Below are positions 51,636 to 61,635 of a stretch of DNA of 64,000 bases, piece after piece. Source of the stretch: Treponema sp. (GTDB lineage Bacteria > Spirochaetota > Spirochaetia > Treponematales > Treponemataceae); assembly GCA_016282835.1 (NCBI GenBank), contig JAEELR010000225.1:62001-126000 (forward strand), read 5' to 3'. Each line of letters opens with the position of its first letter. Position 1 is the first letter of the stretch. The notes under the pieces are model-generated. The model was not told where the DNA came from, did not search any database, and worked only from the letters and a program-made list of their open reading frames with translations. Made by a program: the position numbers and the translations under genes.

Positions 51636-52654
51636 ACAGTTTACTTTACATTCAATATCCTTCGTGGATTCATCCGGAGATTTTCCCGGGCGTACCATTT
51701 CTTTCGCTTTTGAGATGGTATGGACTTATGTACATTTTTGCTTTTACCACAGCATATTTTGTACTTAAGAGACAGGTAAAAGAAGGCGCTTTAAACACTG
51801 AGGGATACGAAGCAACAGAGGACGACATTTTCAGTTTTATTGCCTGCGGAATTGTTTTCCTGCTGATTGGTGCACGCGTTTTTTCAACATTAGTTTATGA
51901 TACTTCGGGTTTATATTTGAGGAAGCCATGGTTAATCTTCTGGCCGTTTGATACAGAAACACACAGGTTTACAGGGCTTGCTGGAATGAGCTATCACGGA
52001 GGATTTATTGGCGGTCTTATAGGAATGATTGTCTGGTGCGCATGGCATAAAAAGCCTTTCGGTAAATGGATTGATGCAATGTCTGTTGCGATTCCTTTAG
52101 GATACACTTTTGGCCGTATAGGAAATTTTATGAACGGCGAATTATTTGGCCGAATTACGACTATGCCTTGGGGAATTGTATTTCCTCACGCAGAAAGAAT
52201 TCCTGCTTCGCTTGACTGGGTGAAGCCTTTTGTTGAATCAATAGGAATGACTTTGTATGAAGGTCAGCGTTCAGTAAATCTTCCGCGACATCCGAGTCAG
52301 TTATATGAAGCATTTTTCGAAGGAATTTTCCTGTTCATCATTTTGTGGAATCTTAGAAAGAGAAAGCCTTTTGACGGTTTCATAGGCTGCTGTTATGCAA
52401 TAGGATACGGACTTGTTCGCTTTGTAATAGAGTATTTCAGGGAGCCGGATTCTGATTTGGGCTTCAGATTAAGCAAGGACGGTTCGCAGGTTTTGTATAC
52501 AAATACTTCGCTTTTAAATATTTCTACGGGGCAGATTTTCTGTTTCATTATGATTGCCCTTGGAACTGCAATGATGATTTTCCTGGCAGTAAGAAATAAA
52601 AAGAAGAGCGGGCTTTTGTCTAAGGCTGAAAAAATAAAAGACAGTGAAAATTAA
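51632..52654 (+). CDS. lgt: prolipoprotein diacylglyceryl transferase
   Basis: GRIGNFMNGELFGRIT, RHPSQLYEAFFEG, GLVRFVIEYFREPD are Lgt signature motifs. Confidence 0.95.
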   Translation: MNSLLYIQYPSWIHPEIFPGVPFLSLLRWYGLMYIFAFTTAYFVLKRQVKEGALNTEGYEATEDDIFSFIACGIVFLLIGARVFSTLVYDTSGLYLRKPWLIFWPFDTETHRFTGLAGMSYHGGFIGGLIGMIVWCAWHKKPFGKWIDAMSVAIPLGYTFGRIGNFMNGELFGRITTMPWGIVFPHAERIPASLDWVKPFVESIGMTLYEGQRSVNLPRHPSQLYEAFFEGIFLFIILWNLRKRKPFDGFIGCCYAIGYGLVRFVIEYFREPDSDLGFRLSKDGSQVLYTNTSLLNISTGQIFCFIMIALGTAMMIFLAVRNKKKSGLLSKAEKIKDSEN

Positions 52655-52705
52655 AAACTGTGTTATAATTAAATACATAAACAAAAAGAGGAGAGAAGAT
52701 AAGGT

Positions 52706-53326
52706 ATGAAAAAGTTATCAGTTTTATTCTTGATCGCAGGACTTTTGTGTGTTTCGTGTACTTCAGCACGATATGTTGATGTAAGCAGTAAGAATGGGTT
52801 TGATGTTGTTTCAAATGTATATGAAATTCAAGTTGCAAGTAAGAGCGGAGATTTTTTTAGAGTATATAAATTAAATGACACTGATTATGCAATTTGCGAA
52901 TCAGGAATTCCTTCGTTTTTGTCTTCTGATTTAGCTGTAGAAGATTTAGAAAAGTGCCTCATTCTTTCAGAAGAAGAAGCTTTAGAGTTTAAGGACAAGT
53001 TGATTGCATTCCAGGAAACCTGTTCTAATTTTGATTCATCAAAGGGCTTACTCGCAGAAGTTGTTGTTGCAGAGAAGAAAGGTGACGGCGATGCAGAAAA
53101 AACAATTTCAAATCTTCTTGAATATACTGAAAAAGCTTTAATTGATTATACTACATTTAAGACTTATAAGAAAAATGAAAACGCTTTTAAGATTCAGGCA
53201 GTTTCTAAAAAAACTATGTTCTCTAAAAATAAGCTTGAATATTTTTATTTGAATAAGCAGTCAGGAGCAATACAGAAAATTAAAGCGGCTGCTGTTGCAG
53301 ATTTAGTTGCTGCATTAGAAAAATAA
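52706..53326 (+). CDS. hypothetical lipoprotein
   Basis: Signal peptide with lipobox (LLCVSC). Confidence 0.7.
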   Translation: MKKLSVLFLIAGLLCVSCTSARYVDVSSKNGFDVVSNVYEIQVASKSGDFFRVYKLNDTDYAICESGIPSFLSSDLAVEDLEKCLILSEEEALEFKDKLIAFQETCSNFDSSKGLLAEVVVAEKKGDGDAEKTISNLLEYTEKALIDYTTFKTYKKNENAFKIQAVSKKTMFSKNKLEYFYLNKQSGAIQKIKAAAVADLVAALEK

Positions 53327-53327
53327 T

Positions 53328-53415
53328 TGTCATGCTGAATTTGCAGCTCGATATTTCGAGCTTGCTTCAGCATCTCAACAGGTACAGATTCGAAAGCCAT
53401 GCTTAGAATGACAGA
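53328..53415 (-). repeat. family B composite repeat, inverted orientation
   Basis: tgtcatgctgaatttgcagctcgatatttcgagcttgcttcagcatctcaacaggtacagattcgaaagccatgcttagaatgacag. Confidence 0.85.
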
Positions 53416-53432
53416 GTATTTGGCTTTCCCCA

Positions 53433-53470
53433 AAAGTCAGTTTGCATTCATTGTGAACTGGCTTTTTTTT
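53433..53470 (+). terminator. rho-independent terminator
   Basis: AAAGTCAGTT...AACTGGCTTT followed by T run. Confidence 0.75.
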
Positions 53471-53688
53471 GTTTAAAAAAATCTTTAAAAAAATTTGGCG
53501 TTTTAACTTAAACCATGTTAAAATTAAAATGTAAATGACCTTTAAAAGCTTAAACTATAAAATGGTTATTCAAAATCTCTATTTGCAACTGAAAAGAAAA
53601 AATTCCAGCTACAATTCTATTACTCTCGTTTTCTTTAGGAGAAGTTATTCTCTAAGGAAATAAATACTTAATTTTTAAGGGGGATAGT

Positions 53689-55671
53689 ATGAAAAAAGTA
53701 AAGTTTACTTTTTTGGCTACGATGGTTCTGGCGTTAGTTTTAACTGGCTGTCAGGGGATTTCTGCTCCGGAATTTAAAGAAAGTTCTACGGCTGCAAGAG
53801 CTGCTGCTACTGAAAGCTCTAAGCGTGTTGTAGGATACTTTTGTGAATGGGGTATTTATGCTGCTCATGACAGCTATTACGCTACTTCTATTCCGGCGGA
53901 TAAGTTGACGCATATTAACTATGCTTTTATCGGTTTAAATGAATCAAATCAATCTGTAGAAATTTATGATCCATGGGCATCAACCGACATTGTATATCCT
54001 GGTGACAGTTGGGATACAGAGTACAAGGGAAATCTTGGACAACTGCGAAAACTAAAGAAACAATACCCGCACTTAAAAGTATTGATTTCTGTTGGCGGCT
54101 GGACAAAAGGTCACGGTTTCCATGCTGCTGCTGCAACAAGTTCAACAAGAGCAAGAGCTGCTTCAAATCTTGTTAAATTTGTTGTTGATTATGGTCTTGA
54201 CGGTATAGACATTGACTGGGAATATCCTGGAGTTCATAGAAATAAAGACCCTGGTGATGAATATGATAAAGGCTGCCCGGGTGGAATTGAAGATAAGAAA
54301 AACTTTACTTATTTCTTAAAAGCTATTCGTGAAGAATTAGATAAACAGGGTGCAAAAGACGGAAAATATTATGAATTGACTGCTGCTATTGGTATTGGAT
54401 ACGACAAAATTGCTGTAACTGAACCAGGAGAATATTCAAAATATTTGGATGCTATTAACTTAATGGCATATGATATGCACGGTGCATTTGAAAGCACTGT
54501 AGGACATCAGGCTCCTTTGTATGCAAATCCAAACTGCAAGGTTTATGATGCAGAGATGCAGGAAAAATATAATATAGACTGGTCTGTAAAAAAATTCATT
54601 TCAGAAGGTGTTCCTGCAAGTAAGATTGTAATTGGTTTACCATTCTACAGTCGCGGATGGAATAATGTTTCTGGCGGTTATGACTTTGACGGAGACGGAG
54701 TTTCAGATGGTATGTTTGGAAAAGGCGGTTCAACATTAGCTGGAAAGTGGGGTGTTGGCGGTCAGAGTCCTTACTTTGCAATGAAGGAACTGGAAAAAAC
54801 TTCAGGCTGGGTAAAATATCGTGATAACATTACAAAGGCTTGCTGGCTTTACAACAGAAGCAAGAAAGAACTTTATACTTATGATGATGCAGACACAATT
54901 AAAATCAAGTGTGACTATATTAACCAGAATAATCTCGGTGGAGCTATGTACTGGGAAATTGACGGAGATGACTGGAAAAACGGTTATGACCTTGTAAACA
55001 TTATTCATGAATCAGTTTTGAACGGCGTTGTATTTGAAGAAAATCCAGATATTGGAGGAAGTGGAAGCGGCGGAACTCCTGTAGATCCTGAAATTCCAGA
55101 AACACCGGTTATTCCAGAAATTCCAGAAACTCCTGCAGCAACCGGAATCCCGGGAACACCAGCAATTGAACAGACAACCTGGAACGGTGAAGCTACCTTT
55201 GGAATCAAAATGAATATGTGGTGGGGTAACAATGGCACTCTCGCTGAACTTTATGAAAATGGTGTTTTGATTGATTCAAAAACATTTACTGACAATACTC
55301 CATCTGCACAAAGTTATACATTCACACTCTCAAATAAAGCAAATGGAATTTATTCTTATAAAGTAAAGCTTTCAAACTCAAGCGGATCTTCTACTTCTAA
55401 CACAGTTAAATACACTGTAACAAAAGGAGATGCTGCCGGAGATATTGTTGTTGTTCCTGAAGAACCTGAAATACCGGAAGAGCCTGAAGAACCAGAGACT
55501 CCTGAAATTCCAGAAAATCCATCATCAGCAGAATGGGGAACTTATGTAAGCTATACAGCCGGCGATGTTGTTTCATACAAGGGCAGCAGCTATGTTTGTT
55601 TAGTAACACATGTTTCATATTCAGACACCTGGAATCCAAAAGACGCTCCAACACTCTGGTCTAAAAAATAA
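53689..55671 (+). CDS. GH18 chitinase lipoprotein with Ig-like domain and C-terminal CBM5/12-like domain
   Basis: Lipobox LTGC; DGIDIDWE catalytic motif; C-terminal W-rich chitin-binding pattern (YTAGDVVSYKGSSYVCLVTHVSYSDTWNPKDAPTLWS). Confidence 0.93.
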   Translation: MKKVKFTFLATMVLALVLTGCQGISAPEFKESSTAARAAATESSKRVVGYFCEWGIYAAHDSYYATSIPADKLTHINYAFIGLNESNQSVEIYDPWASTDIVYPGDSWDTEYKGNLGQLRKLKKQYPHLKVLISVGGWTKGHGFHAAAATSSTRARAASNLVKFVVDYGLDGIDIDWEYPGVHRNKDPGDEYDKGCPGGIEDKKNFTYFLKAIREELDKQGAKDGKYYELTAAIGIGYDKIAVTEPGEYSKYLDAINLMAYDMHGAFESTVGHQAPLYANPNCKVYDAEMQEKYNIDWSVKKFISEGVPASKIVIGLPFYSRGWNNVSGGYDFDGDGVSDGMFGKGGSTLAGKWGVGGQSPYFAMKELEKTSGWVKYRDNITKACWLYNRSKKELYTYDDADTIKIKCDYINQNNLGGAMYWEIDGDDWKNGYDLVNIIHESVLNGVVFEENPDIGGSGSGGTPVDPEIPETPVIPEIPETPAATGIPGTPAIEQTTWNGEATFGIKMNMWWGNNGTLAELYENGVLIDSKTFTDNTPSAQSYTFTLSNKANGIYSYKVKLSNSSGSSTSNTVKYTVTKGDAAGDIVVVPEEPEIPEEPEEPETPEIPENPSSAEWGTYVSYTAGDVVSYKGSSYVCLVTHVSYSDTWNPKDAPTLWSKK

Positions 55672-55689
55672 TGTAGAGTGAAGTTGTGC

Positions 55690-55841
55690 GGTGGTTGAGT
55701 AGCGTAGCGTATCGAAACCACCCTGAAAGGATAAAACATAGGGGGTAGTTTCGACTAAGCTCAACCACCCCCTGATTATTTGCTGTGAAAGGTTATTGGG
55801 TTTAATTTTAAATTGTGGTGGTTGAGCCTGTCGAAACCACC
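55690..55841. repeat. three family A palindromic repeats between the chitinase genes
   Basis: 55690-55722 (+), 55741-55772 (-), 55817-55841 (+). Confidence 0.92.
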
Positions 55842-55889
55842 TAATATACTCAGTAACCTTTGAGTCCATGCTTTTATTAAGAGGAAATA

Positions 55890-58643
55890 ATGAAAAAAAT
55901 TTCTAAAATAATCACAGGTTTAATTTTGGGCCTGGGATTAATTTTTTCTGGTTGTAACAATCAGTTTACAAACGCAGAATTTGAATCAACAGTTTCAGCC
56001 CGATCAGCAGTTTCAGGCTGGAGTATTGGAACTTCATACAAAATAGGTGACACAGTTTCTTATAATGGAAAAGTTTATGAGTGTTTACTTGCTCATACTG
56101 CAATCACAGGCTGGTACCCTGATGTTGTTCCTGCCCTGTGGAAATATGTTTCAGCTGATACTTCAGGTACAAATACTGAAAATCCAACAGACGATCCTGT
56201 AGTTCCTCCAGAAAATAATGAGGATCCTTCTACAGGAGAAGATGAACCAGTTACAGTTCCTGGCCTTCCGACACACATTCTTACCGGATACTGGCAGAAT
56301 TTTAACAATGGTGCAAAAGTTCTTCGCATAAGTGAAGTACCGGCAGAATATAATTTGATCGTAGTTTCTTTCGCAGACGCAACTGAAAAAACCGGAGAAG
56401 TTACCTTCAATTTAGACGGCTCGCTTGGATTCGATGAAACAGTATTTATAGCAGATATTAAAACTGTTCAAAAGCGTGGTCAGCACGTTATTATTTCTGT
56501 AGGTGGAGAAAAAGGTAATGTTACAATTGCTTCTTCTTCTGATGCAAAACGATTCTCTGATTCAGTAAAAGCTTTAATGAAGAAATACGGCTTTGAAGGA
56601 GTTGATATTGATTTAGAGCACGGTCTTAATTCTAAATACATTGCAGAAGCATTACGCGCTTTACCAAAAGGTTCTATCATCACCTTTGCACCACAGACTA
56701 TAGATATGCAGAACACAGGCACTGAGTATTTTAAACTTGCTCTTGCCATAAAAGATATTCTTACTGTAAACAACACTCAGTACTATAACTCTGGTTCAAT
56801 GCTCGGCTACGACGGAAATATCTATTCTCAGGGAAGTTATAAATTCTTAACCGAGCTTGCAAAGATTCAGTTAAAGAATGGCCTTAGAGCTGATCAGGTA
56901 GGAATTGGTGTTCCTGCAAGCGTAAAAGGTGCAAGTTCTGGCTATGTAGATCCTTCTGTAGTAATTCAGGCTCTTGATACTTTATACAAAGACTACCCAA
57001 CTATCCGCGGTGCAATGACCTGGTCTATAAACTGGGACGCTTCCAACAACTGGAACTTCTCTAAAAAAGTTGGTGCAAAATTAAAAGCAATGAATGAAGC
57101 TTCTGGCAGTACAGTAATTGAAACTCCTATAGATGATCCAGTGATTCCAACCGATGACCCTGTAATTCCAACAGATGACCCAGTAATTCCAACAGATGAT
57201 CCTGTAACTCCAATTGAAAATCCGGAAACTCCAGAAGCTGGTGAAACTGTTAAAGCAACAGGAATCCCGGGAACTCCTGCAATAGAGCAGTCAAAGTGGA
57301 ACGGAGACGCAACCTTCGGCATTAAAATGAATATGTGGTGGGGCAACAATGGAACCCTTGCAAAGCTTTATGAAAACGGAAAAGAAATTCAGTCAACAGC
57401 TTTAACTGACAATTCGCCAAATGCACAAAGCTATGTATTCAATTTAACAGACAAACCAAACGGAACTTATGCTTATGTAGTAAAACTGACAAATAAGTTT
57501 GGAACCGTTACATCGAATACTGTTAATTACACAGTAACACAGGGAACAGCATCTACACAGACTCCAAGTGGAACCACAGAAGATCCTGTTGTAATTCCTG
57601 AAGACCCTGTAGTAATCCCGGAAGACCCTGTTGTAATTGATGAGCCTGGAGAAGTTGTAATCAATACATCACTTCCAAAGCGCATTATGAGCGGATACTG
57701 GCACACCTGGAATGCTGGCGTTCCATACATCAGACTTAAGGATGTAGACCCTGCGTGGGATGTAATCAATGTTTCATTTGCTGTTCCTGTTCAACCTGGC
57801 AGCGGAGATGGAAAAATGATGTTTGAAGTAGTTGATGATGATGCTACATTTATTTCTGATATTAAAACACTTCAGGCAAAAGGCAAAAAAATTGTTCTTT
57901 CTATTGGTGGATATGAGGGATATTTCTATCTTGAAAATTCTAACAGTGTAAAAACATTTGTTAACGACATCAAAGGCTTTATCGACAAGTACGGATTCGA
58001 CGGAATTGATATTGACCTCGAACAAAGCTCAGTTTCAATGAACAGCGGTGCAGACCCTGATTTCGCTCATCCAAAGACTCCTCGCATTGTAAATATGATA
58101 AATGCAATCAGACAGATTTGCGATTCATACGATGACGACTTCATTCTTTCATGGGCACCGGAAACTTTCTACATGCAGCTGGGACACACATATTACGGTG
58201 GTATAAACAGCTATGTAGATTCAAGAGCCGGCGGATACCTCGCAATGATTTACGCATTACGCGACAAGACAACTTATGTGCAGACTCAATTGTATAATTC
58301 TTCATCAATTCAGGGAAATGACGGTAAGTGGTATACAATGGGAACAGAAGAAGGCATTGTTGAAATGTGTAAAATGCTTATGGATGGTTTCTATTTGAAC
58401 GGCGGAACAACATACTTCTGGCCGGGACTCAGACCTGATCAAGTTGTAATTGCAGTTCCTTCTTCAAGCAGTGCAGCTGGTTCCGGACAGATTTCAAATT
58501 CCGGCTTGCAGAATGCATTTAAGAAACTCGAAAAAGATTATCCTGGTATCCGTGGATTTATGGCATGGTCTATAAACTGGGACGCTTATCAGAATAATAA
58601 CAGCTTTGTAAGAGAGAACAGAAGCTTCTTGAACAAGTACTAG
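55890..58643 (+). CDS. lipoprotein with N-terminal CBM5/12-like domain and two GH18 chitinase domains separated by Ig-like domain
   Basis: Lipobox FSGC; two catalytic motifs FEGVDIDLE and FDGIDIDLE; shared Ig-like module ATGIPGTPAIEQ..WNG.ATFGIKMNMWWGNNGTLA.LYENG. Confidence 0.93.
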   Translation: MKKISKIITGLILGLGLIFSGCNNQFTNAEFESTVSARSAVSGWSIGTSYKIGDTVSYNGKVYECLLAHTAITGWYPDVVPALWKYVSADTSGTNTENPTDDPVVPPENNEDPSTGEDEPVTVPGLPTHILTGYWQNFNNGAKVLRISEVPAEYNLIVVSFADATEKTGEVTFNLDGSLGFDETVFIADIKTVQKRGQHVIISVGGEKGNVTIASSSDAKRFSDSVKALMKKYGFEGVDIDLEHGLNSKYIAEALRALPKGSIITFAPQTIDMQNTGTEYFKLALAIKDILTVNNTQYYNSGSMLGYDGNIYSQGSYKFLTELAKIQLKNGLRADQVGIGVPASVKGASSGYVDPSVVIQALDTLYKDYPTIRGAMTWSINWDASNNWNFSKKVGAKLKAMNEASGSTVIETPIDDPVIPTDDPVIPTDDPVIPTDDPVTPIENPETPEAGETVKATGIPGTPAIEQSKWNGDATFGIKMNMWWGNNGTLAKLYENGKEIQSTALTDNSPNAQSYVFNLTDKPNGTYAYVVKLTNKFGTVTSNTVNYTVTQGTASTQTPSGTTEDPVVIPEDPVVIPEDPVVIDEPGEVVINTSLPKRIMSGYWHTWNAGVPYIRLKDVDPAWDVINVSFAVPVQPGSGDGKMMFEVVDDDATFISDIKTLQAKGKKIVLSIGGYEGYFYLENSNSVKTFVNDIKGFIDKYGFDGIDIDLEQSSVSMNSGADPDFAHPKTPRIVNMINAIRQICDSYDDDFILSWAPETFYMQLGHTYYGGINSYVDSRAGGYLAMIYALRDKTTYVQTQLYNSSSIQGNDGKWYTMGTEEGIVEMCKMLMDGFYLNGGTTYFWPGLRPDQVVIAVPSSSSAAGSGQISNSGLQNAFKKLEKDYPGIRGFMAWSINWDAYQNNNSFVRENRSFLNKY
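57132..57215 (+). repeat. in-frame tandem repeat, 4 x 21 bp, encoding DDPVIPT linker
   Basis: gatgatccagtgattccaacc / gatgaccctgtaattccaaca / gatgacccagtaattccaaca / gatgatcctgtaactccaatt. Confidence 0.92.
57579..57641 (+). repeat. in-frame tandem repeat, 3 x 21 bp, encoding EDPVVIP linker
   Basis: gaagatcctgttgtaattcct x3 with substitutions. Confidence 0.88.
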
Positions 58644-58901
58644 TTTAAATGTATTTTTGGGGGAACGACAATCACTACCTGCGAAGCGTGGTTTTCTTTC
58701 CCCCAAGCCCCTAATCTTTCCCGCACGCTTTAAAAATTTTTTTTCTGTCAGAATCTGTTCTGTATAGATGTCGAACTAAATTTTGCATGACGAACAATCT
58801 GTCACCTTGAACTTGTATTTTATTAGGGCATCCTTTATTTTATTTAAATTAAAGTATAACGAACGGCAGCTTTTTGTGGTGCATCATACTAAGGGAAAGA
58901 A

Positions 58902-60967
58902 ATGAAAAAAGACAAGAAAAAAAGTATTTATGCATTAATTGTGTTAAGCTTATTATCATTAATGAGTATAAGTTGTAATAACTTATATAAGAATGATTTG
59001 ATTAATGATGGTAATAAAAAAAATAGCGAACAAAAAATTTGTATTGAAGATCCTCAAATAATCTTGGGTGAGAAAATTGAAAATCCATTTTCATTAAAAA
59101 GTTTAATGCATCACGAAATGCAACAGGAAGGGAAGTTGTTGAAGCAAATGCATATTATTTTAAAGCATATCCTTCAGATGCAACAAAATTGAATTATCTT
59201 CTTAATAATTATCCAGAAGCCAGTACAATACCTCTAGATCGGGATATTATTAGTGGTGGTGATCCTTATTATGGAAAAGAAGACGATGTTAAAAACTTCA
59301 AAATGGAATATTATCTTGCAGGTCCGTTAGACAAGTACAAAGACATTTCAAAAAAAATGGAAACAGAAATTCTTGATGAAATGTATGTTAAGAATATTGA
59401 AGAAGAATTTGAAAATTTTGTTTTTGAGGGAAACCAAGAAAATAATAACTCTGCACGATGGATTAAATATGTGACTCCAAAAGGTAGGATAACAATATAT
59501 GATCCAATCACAAAAACATATATTCCTTCAGGTTCTGTTCGTATTTGTATTTATAATTTTGCACATGGTGTTATATTAACAACAAATTCTGACGGAACAT
59601 TTAGTAGTCCACTTAAATTTGAAAAAGGTTGGTGGGGTACTCCTAAAATCAAAATTTATTTTGAAAATGATTATTGTAATTTAAAGAGTATGGGATCGAT
59701 GTTTATTCTTACAGATTATTATGAAGGAGGTTCTATAAATTGGGATAATTTTGAAAAAATAAATATCCAGATTAAAGATAAAAAAGCTGTAAACGGAATT
59801 AATATCACTCGTATTACAGAAGGTATGACTAAGGCAAAATTCATTGATTTTGTAAAACCAAAATTAAATATGTGGTACATTAATTCTAAAGATTCTATAC
59901 AAACTGCTTTTACATCTTTGTTAGGTTTAGGCTGTAATACAGGTTTTGCAACACCTGCATATGCATATGATGTAATTAAAAGTTATACTAATGATTTTTT
60001 AGGTGTGAGCGTGGCAACATTGGTTGCATTATTAGATCCCTTATTAACATTTGCTGCTCCTGATTTTGTTTTTATAAATTGGCCTGATTGTTCAACAATG
60101 GATGGTTTTTCTGAATCATGTGGTGTTGTAATTCATGAATTATGTCATTTAAAGCATTATCAAATGATCGGTAAAAATAATAATAAAGGCGCAGCCTGGT
60201 CATCATGGAATAAAGTCTGTCGTTATTATAGTTCAAATCCGAATAATCCAAATAGAGGTGATGAAGGCCTTTCTTCTGCAATAGAATCTTTTGCAACATT
60301 TTATGGCACAATATATAATTATGAATTAAATGAATATTTTAGAAATCAATCAGGATATCCTGGTAATTATTTAAATATGGCTTTTAAAACTCAATACCAG
60401 AAAGATCTGCAATATGTTGAAAATTATTTGACAACAGGACTATTATCACCATCAGACGCAATGCGTAAAACCTATAATACAAAGGTTATTAATATTACAG
60501 ATGATCAGGTAAGGGAAAAGTTTTATTCTCTTGATAAAGCAAATTACATAATGGCTTGTCTGTATTCTGGACATACTGGTAATTATTCTTCTAATACAGC
60601 AGGTCGTCTTATGAATGTTTTATATAACAATGGAATTGAAGAATCAAAGATTACGGAGGCCTTTTATAAAGAAGGAAGTAATTCTGGTTTCTTTTGTATC
60701 GCCAGCGATGAAGAATGGATTGATTATATGATTGATAATGAATATCTTTCAAAAGATGATTTTAATAATAAGTTTAGATATGAAGGATATAAAATGAAAT
60801 ATAAAGATCCTGTTGGAAGCAAACTTAAGAATAGTAGTAAAACGAAATATTGTTTAAGTAATAAGGATAAAAATTATTACTATTTTACAGATCCTTTTTC
60901 TTTAATGATTTATTCGACATCAAGAAGTAAAACTTCCAATCAATTTGTTTATGGAGAACGCAATTAA
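58902..60967 (+). pseudogene. zincin-type metallopeptidase lipoprotein split by an apparent frameshift
   Basis: 58902-59192 carries signal and lipobox (SISC); the -1 frame continues KFNASRNATGREVVEANAYYFKAYPSDATKLNYLLNNYPEAS into the 592-aa ORF with VVIHELCHLKHYQM (HExxH); frames meet at AAAAA 59096-59100. Confidence 0.75.
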
Positions 60968-61519
60968 ATGAATTTAAAAATATTTAATATTCTAATAATT
61001 TTTGCTGCTTTTACTTTTAACAGCTGTCCAATGTTTTCTGATTATAAGGTTGATGGAGAAATAAATGTAAAAAGTTATTGGATTGATAGTTTAAATAAAA
61101 TTCCAGATTATGAATTAATAAATAATGACGCTGGAAATAATTATTATGTAATTGAGATTGAATACCTTATAACCAATTATGAAGTTGAATTTGGACGAAA
61201 GCTGGAAGATTATTTGTGTGAAATAAGTTTAGAATTTCCACCTTATATATTTAAGAAAAAAGTGGGTTTTAAAAAGAATAATAAAGGTGAGTATGTACTA
61301 AAGCTAAATATGGTAACATCTATTGCAGATGAAAATATGTATACTACATTTTTTCATAATTATTATTCAGTAGAGATATATGATATTACTACATTTAACT
61401 TTGGAAATAAAAAGTATATATTTCCGGTAGATGAATATTCAGATGAAAATAAGTTTAGATTTACTTACCCAGACGGTACAACCCCAGATGACTGGATAGT
61501 TTTTGATAGTGAATTGTAA
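60968..61519 (+). CDS. hypothetical lipoprotein, paralogue 1
   Basis: Lipobox NSC; aligns over full length with the 61636-62175 product. Confidence 0.75.
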   Translation: MNLKIFNILIIFAAFTFNSCPMFSDYKVDGEINVKSYWIDSLNKIPDYELINNDAGNNYYVIEIEYLITNYEVEFGRKLEDYLCEISLEFPPYIFKKKVGFKKNNKGEYVLKLNMVTSIADENMYTTFFHNYYSVEIYDITTFNFGNKKYIFPVDEYSDENKFRFTYPDGTTPDDWIVFDSEL

Positions 61520-61545
61520 TAGATAAGTAATAATGAATTAAATCT

Positions 61546-61608
61546 GTTCTATTAATGTAGCAGGTCGACTTATGAATGTTTTATATAATAATGGAATTGA
61601 AGAATCTA
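61546..61608 (+). repeat. remnant duplicate of an internal segment of the upstream metallopeptidase gene
   Basis: A 47-nt core starting gcaggtcg at 61560 matches the segment starting at 60599 at 45 of 47 positions (counted by eye). Confidence 0.85.
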
Positions 61609-61635
61609 ATTCACTTTTTGAATGCAGGTAAAACT

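Noticed and set aside
55005-55869. Several minus-strand ORFs over the chitinase linker and intergenic repeats (e.g. 55005-55238, 55406-55654, 55621-55869)
   Set aside because: Antisense to well supported domains or built from repeats.
57132-57215. Regular tandem repeats that could suggest a CRISPR or VNTR array
   Set aside because: Units are contiguous 21-bp codon repeats in frame, with no spacers; they encode a linker.
56993-57349. Minus-strand 118-aa ORF with GSSVGITGSSVGITGSS repeats
   Set aside because: Antisense shadow of the 21-bp linker repeats in the chitinase gene; no independent coding evidence.
59094-59101. Programmed -1 ribosomal frameshift at TTAAAAAG
   Set aside because: Zero-frame codons are TTA AAA AGT, so it is not a canonical X XXY YYZ site; simple mutation, phase variation or assembly error is at least as likely. 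Kept only as an option.
61576-61635. N-terminal extension of the 199-aa lipoprotein ORF
   Set aside because: The extension lies in a duplicated metallopeptidase fragment; the signal peptide starts at MKIRLLFLN (61636).
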